The notes below the pieces were generated by a model, which worked only from the letters and a program-made list of their open reading frames with translations, ran no database searches and was not told the origin of the DNA. Positions 1-11,568 of a DNA stretch of 64,000 bases are shown piece after piece. The translations under genes were made by a program, and so were the position numbers. Position 1 is the first letter of the stretch, and the number at the start of each line of letters is the position of its first letter. Origin of the DNA: Phanerodontia chrysosporium (lineage: Eukaryota > Basidiomycota > Agaricomycetes > Polyporales > Phanerochaetaceae); NCBI GenBank assembly GCA_001910725.1, contig MJGA01000030.1, forward strand, positions 1 to 64,000, in the 5' to 3' direction.

Positions 1-3000
1 TTGCGAGCATAACCACGGCCTTTTGTCTCGCACTACATGGCTCGCTCTCGCACCCCACCTCCATTTCAGACAGAAAGCGACTTCTCGTGGGCGCGCATGC
101 AGAAGGTCCACCGGCACATCACGCTCTTCGGGTTCTCCTGCCGACTCGGACGAAGTGGAAGCAGGCTTGCTCTACGACGGAGATGCCATGGAAGTAGACG
201 AGACTCCCTCTGCTGGTGCGGCCAGGGAACGGAGGAACAGAAGGAGTAGGGGCTTTGCTGAGGCAGCCGGTCGGCTTGGTGCGTTCGTGTTCTACCTCTG
301 CCCATTCAAAGCACAGCGAAAGCGTGTTGGAGCAAGTTCACGAATGTCTGACGCACACACAGAACCTCCGCATACACCAGAGCGCACTGCGAGTGACTCT
401 GCGCTTCCAACATGGACGCCACTCGCTGTTCCGAGCACTTCCTCGAACGCATCTGAGACCTCCGACCCCCCGCCTTCCGCGTCTGCATCTGACTCGACTC
501 TGCGCCACCCTGTCCCCAGCTCGTCGCGTCAAGAACCCCCACGGCGTCCTCTGAGGACATATACATCCAATGCGAGAAGAGCTGCCCAGCTGTCGACACA
601 TAGACCATCCCAAGGGCTCCATGTCACCACCAAGACGCCGCGTCAACTGTCTGCAGAGGTGAAACCAGCAGATCTTCTAGCAAGTTCACGCAAAACAACC
701 ACAAGAAGGACTGACGACGCCCAGAGCCAAGCTGGTGAGTCGCATTGCGCTCCCTGTCTGAGTCCTACTCATCATGCATGCACCTACCTAGGAACCAGCT
801 CCGTTACCCTTCAACGCAAGCGGAAACGCGACGAAAGCTCTGAACGCCTTGGTTCACCACATCACGTACCAGATGACACGCATATACATACACCCCGCGT
901 GTCCGGAAGGTCGCGGGATAAGGGCAAGGGCAAGGCCCGCGACGTATCGTCCGACTCCCTCATAATTCGATCTAATCAAGAAATTGGTGCATCGCACTCG
1001 CGCGAGCTCAGTCCTGAGGTACCACCACCCCCAGAATTCGAGCAATTCATGCACGTCTACGCGGACGATGTTGACCGCATCTCCACGTTCTCGAGCGGAA
1101 GGCCAAGATCTGCCTGGCTTGACACGCGCGCGCTCTCGAACCTGGGATACGATACTACGTTGGAAAGCGACCTCCGCCACAGCCGCCATCTTCACAGCCC
1201 GACAAGGGGAAAGGTCGTGCATATACCCCACAGGTGCGCCGTTCGCCTGTTTCTCATCGTTCGCGCTGACCTCCGCCTTCCAGTCGAGAAAGAAGCGTCA
1301 TCGCGATCGAACGCAGGACCATGACGAGACTCCCGATGGCCCTGACCCGATTCATGACCATACTGATCAATGGGTCGCAGCACTCAACGCTGCCAGCACC
1401 ATGAACGCGCAACTCATGGGCCTCAGTCCTCCACGCTCGTCATATGGATCTGCAGGTGCACATTCCCTCGTGGCGGCAGTCAACGCTGCGGGGAGGCACA
1501 ACACACGCCTGCATCGCCTCGCTAACGCCAACCGCGGAAAGAATGCCGGCCAGAAGCGCGACGAGGAGCACGCAAAGCAGCCACGGAAGGAGAAAGACGG
1601 CCGCCCGAGGGCGGTGCGGCGGCGCACCATCGCAGGACCCAGCGCGTCTCATGCCGCCGAGCCAGAAAAGCCTGGCGACGACGGCGGGTGGTACCTCGAC
1701 CTCGACACCTTCTCGTGGCGCCGGCGGTCCGCGTCCGCGCATGGCGGCGTGGACGCAGGTCGAGTGCACGCGCTGCCGGAGCCCCCAGGTCCGCTGCAGG
1801 TCCCTCCTCCGCCGCGGCCCGAGGTTCACATCCCACAGGTCCCGCGTCGCCCGGCCCCTCACCGGCGAATCGACCGCGCGGGCGCCCGCGCAAGAGTGCC
1901 CCCGCGCCCGCGGCGGGTGAGGACAGGCCGACGCGGCCGCCCGGCCGCCCCGCAAGCACCCGCGCCCTGCGCCAGACGAGGAGCCGCCGAAGTCGGGCCC
2001 GGGTAGGCCGCGCAAGGAGCGTGTTCCGACGGTGTTCGAGCCCGCCCGAGCGGACGCCGCGTCGCCGCCGCCGCCACCGTCGCCGCCGCATCCGCGGCGC
2101 GCCACCCTCTCGCTGCTGGACCTTCAGGAGCCCATAACGCCGACGCTGCTGGCCCGCACGCATGCGGTGCCGCCCCGGCCTGCAGCGGAGGAGTCGGAGG
2201 GGTCGAGTCCGACGCTTGTCCCGCCTCCTGTGCTGGCGGTGCCGCAGGAGATGGAGGGTGGGGGTGGGGATGGGTCGGGACAGGCTGTAGGAGGGAGCAT
2301 GCTGGAGCCGGTGGGGGAAGATAAGGGAAAGGGCCGTGCGCGCGAACCGCTCGGAGACGCAGACCTTGCGCCGTCGCCGTTCGTCGCACCAGGTCCGTCG
2401 GTTGCCGTGGCGAAGCCGAAGGCGCCCTTCGAGGTCTTGACATGGCGTGTTCCGCAGGAGCCCAGGTCTTTCGTACAGTCAGCTCCCGCTGCAGTGCCTA
2501 CACCGGCGTCGCGTACGTCGAGCACTGTTTCGCCTGCGGTCGTGCCTGAGGCACCTGCGAGCTCTGCATCGGCGGATCCGTCCCCACTTACTGCTACAAA
2601 CAATGTCGAACAGGCGGTGCTTAAGCAACAACCGCCCAGTCGAGCGCAAAATCAGACATCAAGCCAGCTTCCAAGCCAACCGTCCTCCCAGCACCCTGTT
2701 GCGTCGGCACGCCTGCAGACACATCAAGAGCTGTACGCGCAAAATCCGGGCGAGTTCTCGCAAGTCACTGTCGTGCCCAGAGGCCCATTAAATCCCCGCT
2801 ACCCGTCGACGCCCTTCCAGCAGGCCGTCAGCAATGCGGTCAAACAGCTGGATGCGGTATCTCGTCGTTCTCAGAGTGGGCAGCAAGCTGGACGGTCGAC
2901 AATTGCCCTGGGCGAACCTCAGCCAGTCGTAGAAGCTGCTCAGCCGGCAAATCAGCAGCCAGTGCCACCACAAATGCCTTCCGAAGCCCATACACCGCCC

Positions 3001-3580
3001 CCAACGAACGTCGATACTGGAGAAGAAACAGAAGACGACGAGCACGCAGTGGCACCGGCAGCGGCGGGCGACCTTACCGACGACAGCGCGGTGCCCGAGT
3101 ACCAGTCACTTGCGGACCTCGCGCGTGCGCTCGCGGCGTACGTCGACGCGCACCCGCGCGGGCAGCCGCCCGGCCCATTCTTCGTCGGGTGCTGCGCGCT
3201 GCTCGTCGACGAGAAGACGCGGATCGCCGAGCCGTACGCGCGCGGCGTCGCGGGCGAGCTGCGCGACGCGCTCCGGAGGCAGGGCGGGTGGGCGTTCCGG
3301 TGCGTGGTTTCCCCCGTGCGTTGCGGGTGGGGGTTGGCACTGCAGCTGATGTGCCCCCGCTTTTCGTTGCAGGTCGCAGGCAGACGCGATGCGCGCGTCG
3401 TTCGTGCGCGGGAAGCGCAGCGTCGAGCTAACGTACGGGTGTGCGTGCCCGTACCTCCCGGCTGCGCAGGGCAAGTGGTGCGGCGGCGCCGTGCACGTCG
3501 GCGTGCGCGAGGTGCAGGACTTGGCCGCGGTGTACGTGGGCGTGAAGGGTGTGCGTATCTCGGTGCGGGTCGAGCATTGA
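1..3580 (+). CDS. low-complexity protein with two AT-hooks (5' end probably outside window)
   Basis: A multi-exon gene that I do not recognise as a named family. The frame is open from the window edge; the first in-frame ATG is at 188, so the true start may lie upstream. Proposed introns: 735-791 (57 bp, in frame), about 1214 or 1217 to 1283, 1759-1838, 1917-1975 and 3300-3372. The first half is rich in Ser, Pro and Arg. Splicing out 1917-1975 joins two AT-hook cores, RPRGRPRKSA and GPGRPRKERV, about 20 residues apart, which suggests minor-groove DNA binding in the nucleus. A long Pro/Ser/Gln-rich linker follows. The C-terminal 110 or so residues (3100-3580) look folded and contain conserved-looking Cys, Trp and Gly residues. 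The last intron is well supported (GTGCGT donor, TTGCAG acceptor, frame kept to the stop). The 1214-1283 junction is uncertain because the best donor, at 1234, breaks the frame. Confidence 0.6.
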
Positions 3581-4352
3581 GTGTTACGACGCTGTGTATG
3601 TTCTATGTGTGCAACTTGACTTGGTTGATTGCTATTGAAACCTGGCGTGACAGCGTGGCTGAGGCTTCTTGTGTCCGGTGGCCCTTATCCACCGAACCCG
3701 CGAAGCGCTACAAGCGCGTTGAGAGCGTCTCATCGATCTCACTCCCCGATGTGATGCTCACAAAGCGAGCCCTCTTAGGTGTTATGAAGAGCCTATTTAC
3801 ATCGCCGTAAGAAATAGATACAAGACTACGCGTGCCATGCAGCCAGTCTCAAACTGGAATCGGTGCGAGATATCCTGCAGGAGCAGCACCATTCACAGCT
3901 GCCAGCAGGTGAATGTAGATCAATGCATGCATCCCAGTTACACGGACAGGAGTGGGCGTTCCTCGCAACGGAAACCCGTCACTGACTTCGATATGCCCAT
4001 GCCCGCGTTCGGGGCATCTACGCAACAGGACGACCTCCTTGTCGGTGAGCACGCATCCGTAGCGCGTTGCGTAACGCTCATTGGATTCCGCCTTGCCCAG
4101 GTGGGTCATGTAGTAGACGGCCTGCGCCAATACTTTCTTGACCGCGATGGGGACACGGATCAATCAGAGTGTATGTTCCCACGCAGGCGTTGTTCGCGCA
4201 CCACAGGTCAGCCAAGACGGGCAGACGATTTGTGCTCACATCGTTACTATTGTTCTTGACTTGACCCTTGTTCCTCAGCCATCCGACTCCCATAAAGCTC
4301 GGGAGACCTTCGCTGAGTCCTTCACCTCTCACAAGCCACATACACTACTGTG
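3581..4352. other. intergenic region
   Basis: No coding region is recognised here. It holds the 3' region of the AT-hook gene and the promoter of the first kinase-like gene. Confidence 0.5.
4291..4297 (+). promoter_or_regulatory. TATA-like element of kinase-like gene 1
   Basis: CATAAAG lies 62 bp upstream of the ATG. The same heptamer occurs 58 bp upstream of kinase-like gene 2, so it looks conserved between the duplicates. This is inferred from position and sequence only. Confidence 0.4.
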
Positions 4353-5488
4353 ATGCCTCCCGCTCCAGTGATGACCAAGCTCTATGATGCCTCGGACCTG
4401 GTTGTCACATACCCAGAGCAAAACCCGTTCCTCTTCGAACTGCCACCAACCAATCTTACACCTGCGCCCGATCCCTGCGCACAGTTCGACACGGAGGACT
4501 TTCTGAAGGCCGCCCTGGCAATTGCTGAAACGAAAGGCTTCAACCCGCTGCATACGACATACGGGACCAACCCCGTGGTGTTCCAAAATGATCGTGTGCT
4601 GTCGAAGATGTTCCCTTTCACTGCCTACGAGCGCCCCGCACCAGTCTCCCAGATCACCCTACCAGACAACACCGAGTTCCTTGCGCAGATTTGGCGCCAC
4701 ACTGAGGTCACAGCACTCTTCACTGTTCGTGTGGCAGGAAAGGTGCTCTTGCTAAAGGTCGTGAGTGCGACCCATGCCTTCCGTGCCGCCCATCATTGCT
4801 CACCCGCCCTCGTGATAGTATCCTCATCGCAAAATCGATCAAGCCCCAAACGACTCGGTGTTCAGGAAACCTGGTGAACCAGGCGTGCTATACATAGATC
4901 GCTTCGAGCAAGAGCTCGACGGCTATGCTCACCTGAAACACTACGGCATCATGGAGAGAGGAGTCGTCCCGCAGTGCTACGGCTGGCTCACACTTACACC
5001 AGCGCACATCGAGCAGATTCTCGCGCTGCCCAAGATCTCGAATGCCGCCATGGTGATCAAGCACGTGAGAGAGCCCCCGCGCGCAATCCTGCTCGACTAT
5101 TTCGCGGACGCGCGGCCACTCACGATCGACAACATTTCGATGGAGATTGCGGACGTCGCGCTTCGCGGGCTCGTGGAAGTGCACTCTGCGTATGTGATGC
5201 ACGGCGACATCCACAGCCGTAACATCCTCGTTCTGCCTGACGAGCGTGTCGTCTGGGTGGACTTCAACGTCTCGCGAACGCCTGTGAGTCCGAGGCGCTG
5301 CTATCGACAGGACCTGTTCAATGAGTTGGGCCTGTGTTGGACTGCCCTGTACCAGGAGTTGGTGCGTATGGCATGCACTTGTCTGTGGGACGATTCCTGA
5401 CTGACACGACGCTCTACAGCTTCCGGACAAGCGTATCGGGTTTCGTGGATGGGAGCCACCCACCAGTGGTGATGAAGGTCCCCAATAG
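4353..5488 (+). CDS. protein-kinase-like protein, tandem copy 1
   Basis: Three exons, 4353-4760, 4819-5361 and 5420-5488, give 339 aa; introns are 58 bp each with GTGAGT and GTGCGT donors. The fold appears to be a compact, atypical protein kinase of the RIO/APH-like kind. A candidate beta-3 lysine lies in LLLKV near residue 135. The catalytic-loop motif HGDIHSRN has its Asp at about 266. VDFN (about 283-286) stands where DFG would be, so the metal-binding Asp is kept but Gly is replaced by Asn. No signal peptide or membrane segment is visible. The gene heads an array of four similar genes in the same orientation; exons 1 and 2 have exactly the same length in copies 1, 2 and 3 (408 and 543 nt). 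Expanded kinase-like families of this sort are common in Agaricomycetes. Substrate and activity are unknown, and a pseudokinase role is possible. Confidence 0.85.
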
Positions 5489-6575
5489 GTCAATAGGCAT
5501 GCATTAACGAGTTGAATGGCGTCCATAACACGTCTATTCTCTCGCGGCCGAAACCATGTACATATGAGTTCCTCAGTTCACAGCCTTCTATACAAGTCTT
5601 GTTTAGCGTCTTACACACATATCCTGCTTGCAATGCTGCTAAAATTAGGTAGACTTACTTGTAGCGTAGCTAAGAAGTCAATAAGTGTTTGCGCAGGAGC
5701 AAGACGAGTGAACGACAAGGACGACGGGGACGGCGTCCTCGAGAGCGTATTTATACTCTAGCTATGTACAGGCCTAGGAATATTACAGAACATAAAGTAA
5801 AATATTTAGAATACTCGCTCGCTGTCTGGTACAGCGATCTCACGTAAGGGTGGCGCGGTAGAACGTGTCTACCGAGCAGGAGGCGCGGGCGACCTGCGGC
5901 CACGGCGCAGAGTCCTCCGGGTCTACGGTGCCAGGGGTCTGACATGCGCGCGCCCGCCCGCGCGTCTCGCGCTCATCAACAAATACGCTCCTCTGCCCTG
6001 AGCCAGGACGTCTATCGTCTTCAAAACACTCCCATCATGCTGATACGCTCCGCGTCTTCCATTTTCAATTCCACCATGGCCCTCATCCAAGGCATTGCTC
6101 GCAGGAGACAGAGTTCGGCAGCTAGTTGAAGCATTTTCAGTTTATATCTCGTCTAGGATTTCAGATTTTCTAATAAGCCGCAGAGCGTGGTTTCTGCGCA
6201 AGTTGCAAGCATAGCGTAGGGCGGGGCAGGGCGGAGCACATTACCGGATCCATTGTGAATTGTTGGAGCTCGGCCGCCTTTGGGACGCAATTGTCTTATA
6301 CTGATACGCATAGAGATGCAAGGGTTCGCATCACTTGCAGTATTGAAGGAAATGTGCGAGGGCAGTGATTGCGCCACAGCGCCTATTACGGTCGGAGCCG
6401 GATCAAAGGGCACGGATGAGCGAGCGTTGTTGGACTCAGAATGACAGACATCCCATGCTCAGGTTGCTCCCATTGTCCTGGACTCGTCCTTCGCAGCATA
6501 CCTCCTTCTCTGACGTACATAAAGACTCAAGAGGGCTTTGGCCGAGCCCACAGCTACCATCCCTCGCAACCAAAG
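5489..6575. other. intergenic spacer between kinase-like copies 1 and 2
   Basis: No intact gene. The right part carries a relic of the neighbouring membrane-protein gene (separate entry) and a block at about 5985-6035 that resembles the spacer between copies 2 and 3 (shared string cctctgccctgagccag). The promoter of copy 2 is at the right edge, with CATAAAG at 6518-6524. Confidence 0.5.
6036..6135 (-). pseudogene. relic of the single-pass membrane protein gene
   Basis: About 80-100 bp align colinearly with the start of exon 2 and the intron edge of the minus-strand membrane-protein gene (about 10557-10680). Shared blocks include tgatacgctccgc, gcaggagaca and cagctag...agcatt, with spacing preserved within 1-2 bp. 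The frame is not maintained and no other part of that gene is present. This indicates that the tandem duplication unit once included the convergent neighbour. Confidence 0.6.
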
Positions 6576-7717
6576 ATGCCTCGCCCTCCAGCAATGACCA
6601 AACTCTACGATACCTCGGACTTGATCCCTACGTACCCAGAGCAGAACCCGTTTCTCTTCGACCTCCCGCCAACCAACCTTACACCTTGGCCCGATCCCAT
6701 AGCCAATTACGATACGGACGAGTTCCGCAAGGCGGCTTTGGCGATAGCGGAGACGAGGGGCATTAATCCTCTGTGTATGGCATACGGCTCTCCACCCCTT
6801 GTTTTCAGCAATGATCTGGCTCTATCAAAGATGCTCCCTTTTACTGCATATGAACGTCCTGCTCCCATTCCAGAGACCACCTTGCCAGAGGATGTCGAGT
6901 TTCTCGGGCAGATTTGGCGCCAAACCACGATCACAGCACTCTTCACCGTACGTGTGGCGGGAACGGTCCGTTTGCTCAAGGTCGTGAGTGCGAGTCACAC
7001 CTTTTATATTGACGATGACTGCTGACATATACTCGCACCCTCCTGCCAGTATCCGGAGCGCACGGTCCACACAGTCGCAAACGACTCGGTATTTCGTAAT
7101 CCCCACGAACCAGACGCAATATCCATCGACCGCTGCGAGCAGGAGCTTGATGGCTATGCGCACCTGCAGCACTACGGCGTCACGGCGAAGGGCATCGTTC
7201 CGCAGTGCTATGGCTGGCTCACGCTCACATCAGCGCACATTGAGCAGATCCTCGCGCTGCCCAAGCTCTCCGATGCTACCAAGGGGATGAAGCTTGCAAG
7301 TGAGCCCCCACGCGCGATACTGCTCGAGTACTTCGCAGATGCCCAGCCACTCACGATCGACAACATCTCGATGGAGATTGCAGATGTTGTGCTGCGCAGC
7401 CTCGTAGAGTTGCACTCTGCGTACGTCTTGCACGGTGATGTCCACAGTCGCAACATCCTGGTCCTACCAGGTGACCGTATCGCATGGGTGGATTTGAACT
7501 TTTCGCGCACGCCAGTGAGCCCGAAACGCTGCTACAGGTACAATCTATTAGCGGAATTGAGCAAGTGTTGGTCCCTCCTGTACCAGGAGTTGGTACGTTC
7601 AGTTTGCACGCAGTATGAAATGATTCCTGGCTGACACAAGCTGAATAGCTCCCGGATAAACGTATCGGGTTTCGCACATGGCAGCCGCCCACCAGTGATG
7701 ACGAAGAACCCCAGTAG
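6576..7717 (+). CDS. protein-kinase-like protein, tandem copy 2
   Basis: Exons 6576-6983, 7050-7592 and 7649-7717 encode 339 aa. The start at 6576 aligns with the ATGs of copies 1 and 3; an in-frame non-ATG extension upstream is not supported by them. Motifs: RLLKV with the candidate ATP-contacting Lys (about 135), HGDVHSRN with catalytic Asp (about 266), and VDLN (about 283-286), in which Leu-Asn replaces Phe-Gly of DFG. The C-terminal exon begins LPDKRIGFR, as in copies 1 and 3. The first intron is 66 bp and the second 56 bp. The gene sits in the same orientation between copies 1 and 3 and probably arose by unequal crossing-over. The further-degraded DFG motif makes this copy the most likely of the three to lack normal kinase activity. 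Biological role unknown. Confidence 0.85.
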
Positions 7718-8269
7718 CTCAATAGGCACGCCTCATCGAGATGAAAGGCGTCCATGCAACGTTTGTCCACTCGCGGCTGAAACCATCTACTCTTGAATAA
7801 TTCAGTCCATATCATTCTGTACAAGTGTTAATTTGCGTCCTGTGGATATATTCTCCTTGAACGACGCACCTCTGCCCTGAGCCAGAACGTGATCAAATAT
7901 GTCTGCCGAGCACTCCTGTCGTGCTGATACGCTCCGCTTCTTCCACCCAAATTCAAGCCGCAGACCCCGTTGTGTATCGTCTGCAGAAGTTCGTCATCCG
8001 CTATAAGACACACTGACGGAGCACAAATTCACTAATGCCAATCAGTCTGCGCTCGTCGCCTGGAGGGCAAGGTGTATCGCGTGGGGCAACGCGCATTATC
8101 GGATCAATTGGGAATTGTTGGACCTCGGTCGCTAGCGTCAACACGCCCGGCGCCCAACTCCTGCACCTACTGTGATTACATCGTCTGTATCAACCCTCCA
8201 AGTACTTGCTGTGGATCCCCTGGACACTTGTACGGATCTCCCCAAGCCCCATAGTCGCAACAAACATCA
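7718..8269. other. intergenic spacer between kinase-like copies 2 and 3
   Basis: No intact gene. It contains a short relic of the membrane-protein gene at 7925-7952 and the promoter of copy 3. No clear TATA element was seen before copy 3. Confidence 0.5.
7925..7952 (-). pseudogene. short relic of the membrane-protein gene
   Basis: A 28-bp stretch matches 10561-10588 of the intact minus-strand gene at 27 of 28 positions (tgatacgctccgcttc...). It occupies the same place, downstream of a kinase copy, as the longer relic at 6036. Too short to code for anything. Confidence 0.55.
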
Positions 8270-9391
8270 ATGCCTCCCGCTCCAATGATGACCAAAGTTT
8301 ACGACCCTTCCACCTTGCTCCCCTTGTACCCAGAGCAGAATCCGTTTCTGCTCGAGCTTCCGCCGTCTAACCTGACACCCTGGCCGGATCCCTATGAGAG
8401 ATATGACACAGAAGAGTTCCGCAATGCGGCGTTGGCAATTGTCCAGACGAGGGGTGTTAATCCTCTGCACATGGCATACGGATCACATCCCTTGGTCTTC
8501 AGAAACGACAGCGATACAGAGGTTGTGCCCCCATTCACCGCATACGAGCGTCCCGTATCCATTCCTCAGACGAATCTGCCAGACGACGTCATATTTCTCG
8601 AACAGATTTGGCGCCACACGGAGGCCACTGCGCTATTTACCGTGCGTGTGGCGGGAACGATCCGCTTGCTCAAGGTAGTGAGTATGAGATATGCCTGACT
8701 TGTTCGCAGGTGTTGCTGACATATAACATATTAGTATCCCATGCCCCAGGTCGACACAATCCCGAATGTTGCGTTCCTTGCTAACCCCGACGAACCTCCT
8801 GTACTCTCTATCAATCGCTTCGAGCAGGAGCTTGATGGCTATGCTCACCTGCAGCACTACGGCATCATGAACAAAGGCGTTGTCCCGCAGTGCTACGGTT
8901 GGCTCACGCTCACGCCAGCGCACATCAAGCAGATCCTTGCGCTGCCCAAGATCTCCCACGCTGCCGAGTTGGTCAAGTACGCCACAGAGCCCCCGCGCGC
9001 AATCCTGCTCGAGTACTTCGCCGACGCGCAGCCACTCACGGTCGAGAACGTTTCGATGGAGATCGCAGATCTCACGCTCCGCGGACTGGTCGAGTTGCAC
9101 TCTGCGTACGTGCTGCACGGCGACGTCCACAGCCGCAACATCCTCGTCGTGCCTGGCGAACGGGTTGTCTGGGTGGACTTCAACCACTCGCGCACGCCAG
9201 TCAGCCCAAAGCCCTGCAAACGGCTGGATCTGTTTGACGAGTTGAGCAGTTGTTGGTCGTTCATGTACAAGGAGCTGGTACGTGGGGACTTACAGGCCTT
9301 GGAGACGATCGCTGACCGATACCGTATCTGGCAGCTCCCGGCCAAGCGCATTGGATTCCGACTGAGGAAGCCACCCACAGAGGAAGAATAG
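8270..9391 (+). CDS. protein-kinase-like protein, tandem copy 3
   Basis: Exons 8270-8677, 8735-9277 and 9335-9391 give 335 aa. The last intron (GTACGT donor, GGCAG acceptor) is 57 bp, a multiple of three with no stop, so it can be read through and only comparison with copies 1 and 2 shows that it is an intron. Motifs are RLLKV (Lys about 135), HGDVHSRN (Asp about 266) and VDFN at the DFG position. The C-terminus is shorter than in copies 1 and 2 and ends in PPTEEE. The downstream neighbour is the convergent membrane-protein gene, the arrangement that probably served as the ancestral duplication unit. Function unknown beyond the kinase-like fold. Confidence 0.85.
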
Positions 9392-9730
9392 CTTGTGGTG
9401 AACGCTCAGTACTGTCATGCCCTCTGAATTGAATGTCTCTCCATGCAAGAGCTGACGGTTCGGCGACCACAGAGATCACGCTGCGCATTGTCACAGAGCC
9501 AGAACAACGATCGATTTTTTTGTAATGATTTCCATCACTTTTCTGTACAAGTATTTTTGGGGTTTTACTGTTCTAGTTGCAAGGCGGCCAGAGCAGAATA
9601 GACGAGACAAATAAGAAAGAGAACAAGCCAGAACCAAATGTGGAGCAACGCGATAACAAGAACTGGGCCGAGGAGCAGGCACCGAAGACGATGTGCCGTC
9701 GAAGCGGCCGAGAGTATCAGACAGATCTCT

Positions 9731-10949
9731 TCAGCGCCAGCGGGGGCGCACGTTCTCCTTCCTGCGGACGGCATCCGTTCGAGGCTGACCACCAGCGGGG
9801 AGCGTGCCATCCTTCGTAGTTGCAAGAGCTCGGCGCCGGGAGGTGTTGCGCGAGACGATGCCGAGCACAGGGCGAACATCGCGCTTTGAAGGCGCCACGA
9901 CGTCGTCGTCATCGTCGGGAATGCGCAGAAAGGTTCCGCCGAGCGCGGCACTGAGTGCCGCAAGACCGTCGTCAACAGTGCTGGTACCTGGAAGCGGAAG
10001 CGAGGGGCACGTTGTGAGCACGATCTGCGGTACACTCGAAGCATTGCCAAGGTCAGCCTTCGGCACGGGCGCAAGCAGGGCAGATACAATGACGTCTGGG
10101 AGTACGATGTCGGTAGAGTCGTCTTGAGAGCCGAGCGAGTCATCAGAGAAGCACGAGCTCAGTGCTGGCGTGGGTGGGATAGCCTGAGAGCATAGCGAGT
10201 CCTCGGAGAAGCGTGAGATTGGCCCAAGCCTAGTCGAGTCGACAGAGTGCTGCCGGCCCAGAATCTCTTCGTCTTCTTCGGCGATCGTGTCCAGGACAGA
10301 AGTCTCTGCGACCTGCGGGCTCGGAAGTACGTAAGACGACTGCGGGAAGCCCTTGTCGTCCGCGACAGCCTTCGAGGGAGGAGCATTCGAAGCCATGCGT
10401 GGAGGAGTATCCTTGATGTATACAGGCTGGGGGAAGGCAATTGTCGCGGTCGTGCGTGAGACAGCGCCGGCCTCGTTGGCCTCGACGGCTTCAGAAGCTG
10501 CTCCCGCGACAATGGGCTCCTTTGGCACATACACGAGCCAAGGAATAGGTTGCATCGTGTTGATACGCTCCGCTTCCTCCACCCAAATGCGCTCGTGTCC
10601 CTCCTCCCAGGCCTTGCTTGCAGGAGACAAGCACTGCGCTTCGATGTCGGCGATGGCTTTCGAGCCCAGCTAGAGCATTGTATATAAGATATCATTCTAG
10701 GACATGAGCAGATAGACATGCCTGATCCTGCGGCGCGTCCTTGGCTGTGTGCAGTGGAAGCCGAGTGGATGCAGGACCGCGGATGCGTCGCAGACGGTGG
10801 ACAGCCTTGAAGGCGAGCCAGCCAACAGCCAGCAGCAGCAGAGAGAGCATGACGGCCAAGATGGCCCAAAACAAGTAAGGCGAAGCAAGCATGAAGCTGC
10901 GGAGGCTCGAGACGGGATGAGGCACGGTACCAGAAGGGATCGGGGCCAT
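9731..10949 (-). CDS. single-pass membrane protein with long Ser/Asp-rich tail
   Basis: Exon 1 runs 10949-10722 and exon 2 10669-9731, about 388 aa. The 52-bp intron begins GCATGT and ends CTCTAG, so it is a GC-AG intron; both exons are in phase 0 around it. The N-terminal exon carries one strong membrane segment (about residues 25-47, SPYLFWAILAVMLSLLLL followed by AVGW) and then a basic stretch HRLRRIR, suggesting a cytosolic C-terminus. The tail is acidic and Ser/Pro-rich, with repeated SDDSLGSQ- and SEDSLCSQ-like units near the middle (possible phosphorylation sites) and an Arg-rich end. I recognise no family. The gene converges on kinase-like copy 3 and diverges from copy 4; degraded pieces of it lie after copies 1 and 2. 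Confidence 0.65.
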
Positions 10950-11568
10950 GCTGTGGAGAAGACGCGTCGGTAGATGTTGCAGACCGTTGGGAGAGATCTT
11001 GAGGGTTGGAGAGCACAGATAGAGAGTCGACCAGGAAACAAATGTCGCGAGCGACAGGATATATGCGTCTTAGCTGACCAGTCAGCTCGCCAGCCCATCT
11101 GCGGCTGGTTCATGGCAAAGAGAATCCTCGCGGAAAGCTCTCGTCAGCCCTAAATCGCGTCCTGTCGGGCCCGTGGGTTGCATCACGCTCCTCAGAGAGC
11201 TCGCAACGGTGCGCGGTGTTCCGTGTTGGCCGTTCTGTCGAAGGAGCTCCCGCGGCGGATGGCCGTTCTAAACAAGAGACAGGATATGCTCGCAGTGTTA
11301 ACCAGAAAGATTCGGTAAGCGCGCCGCATAAGCGTCGATACGAGGACCTTTGTGACAGTTTCTCACATCTGCTTATCCTGTAAGTGACGATCACAAAGCG
11401 CATCAACTAACCGATGATCCTGTCAATAGACGTTCTTTACTTCTGCTTATCATGTAAGTAATGCTCAGAAGCAGCATCAACTAGCTGATCATCGTGTCAG
11501 AAGACGTTCGCCACAATCTTCCGTGTCTTCGCTCTTGCGACGCGTGCGAGCTCCTTGTTCACGGCGAT
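10950..11568. other. divergent intergenic region with a tandem duplication
   Basis: Shared upstream region of the minus-strand membrane-protein gene and kinase-like copy 4. It contains a 74-bp tandem duplication (separate entry). No gene is recognised. Confidence 0.5.
11368..11512. repeat. two diverged tandem copies of a ~74-bp unit
   Basis: The unit starting tctgcttatc at 11368 recurs at 11442. Blocks shared in order are ctgcttat, tgtaagt, catcaact, gatcat/gatcct, tgtca and agacgttc. The second copy ends about 56 bp before the ATG of kinase-like copy 4, so it may be part of its promoter. Confidence 0.6.

Noticed and set aside
1184..2163. Overlapping Arg/Pro-rich frames on both strands at 1.4-2.4 kb
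   Set aside because: Shadows of the GC-rich AT-hook gene; only the spliced plus-strand reading gives coherent motifs.
8741..9391. Kinase-like copy 3 as a two-exon gene with a continuous 3' frame
   Set aside because: The 57-bp segment 9278-9334 has GTACGT and GGCAG edges at the intron position of copies 1 and 2; without it the C-terminus aligns.
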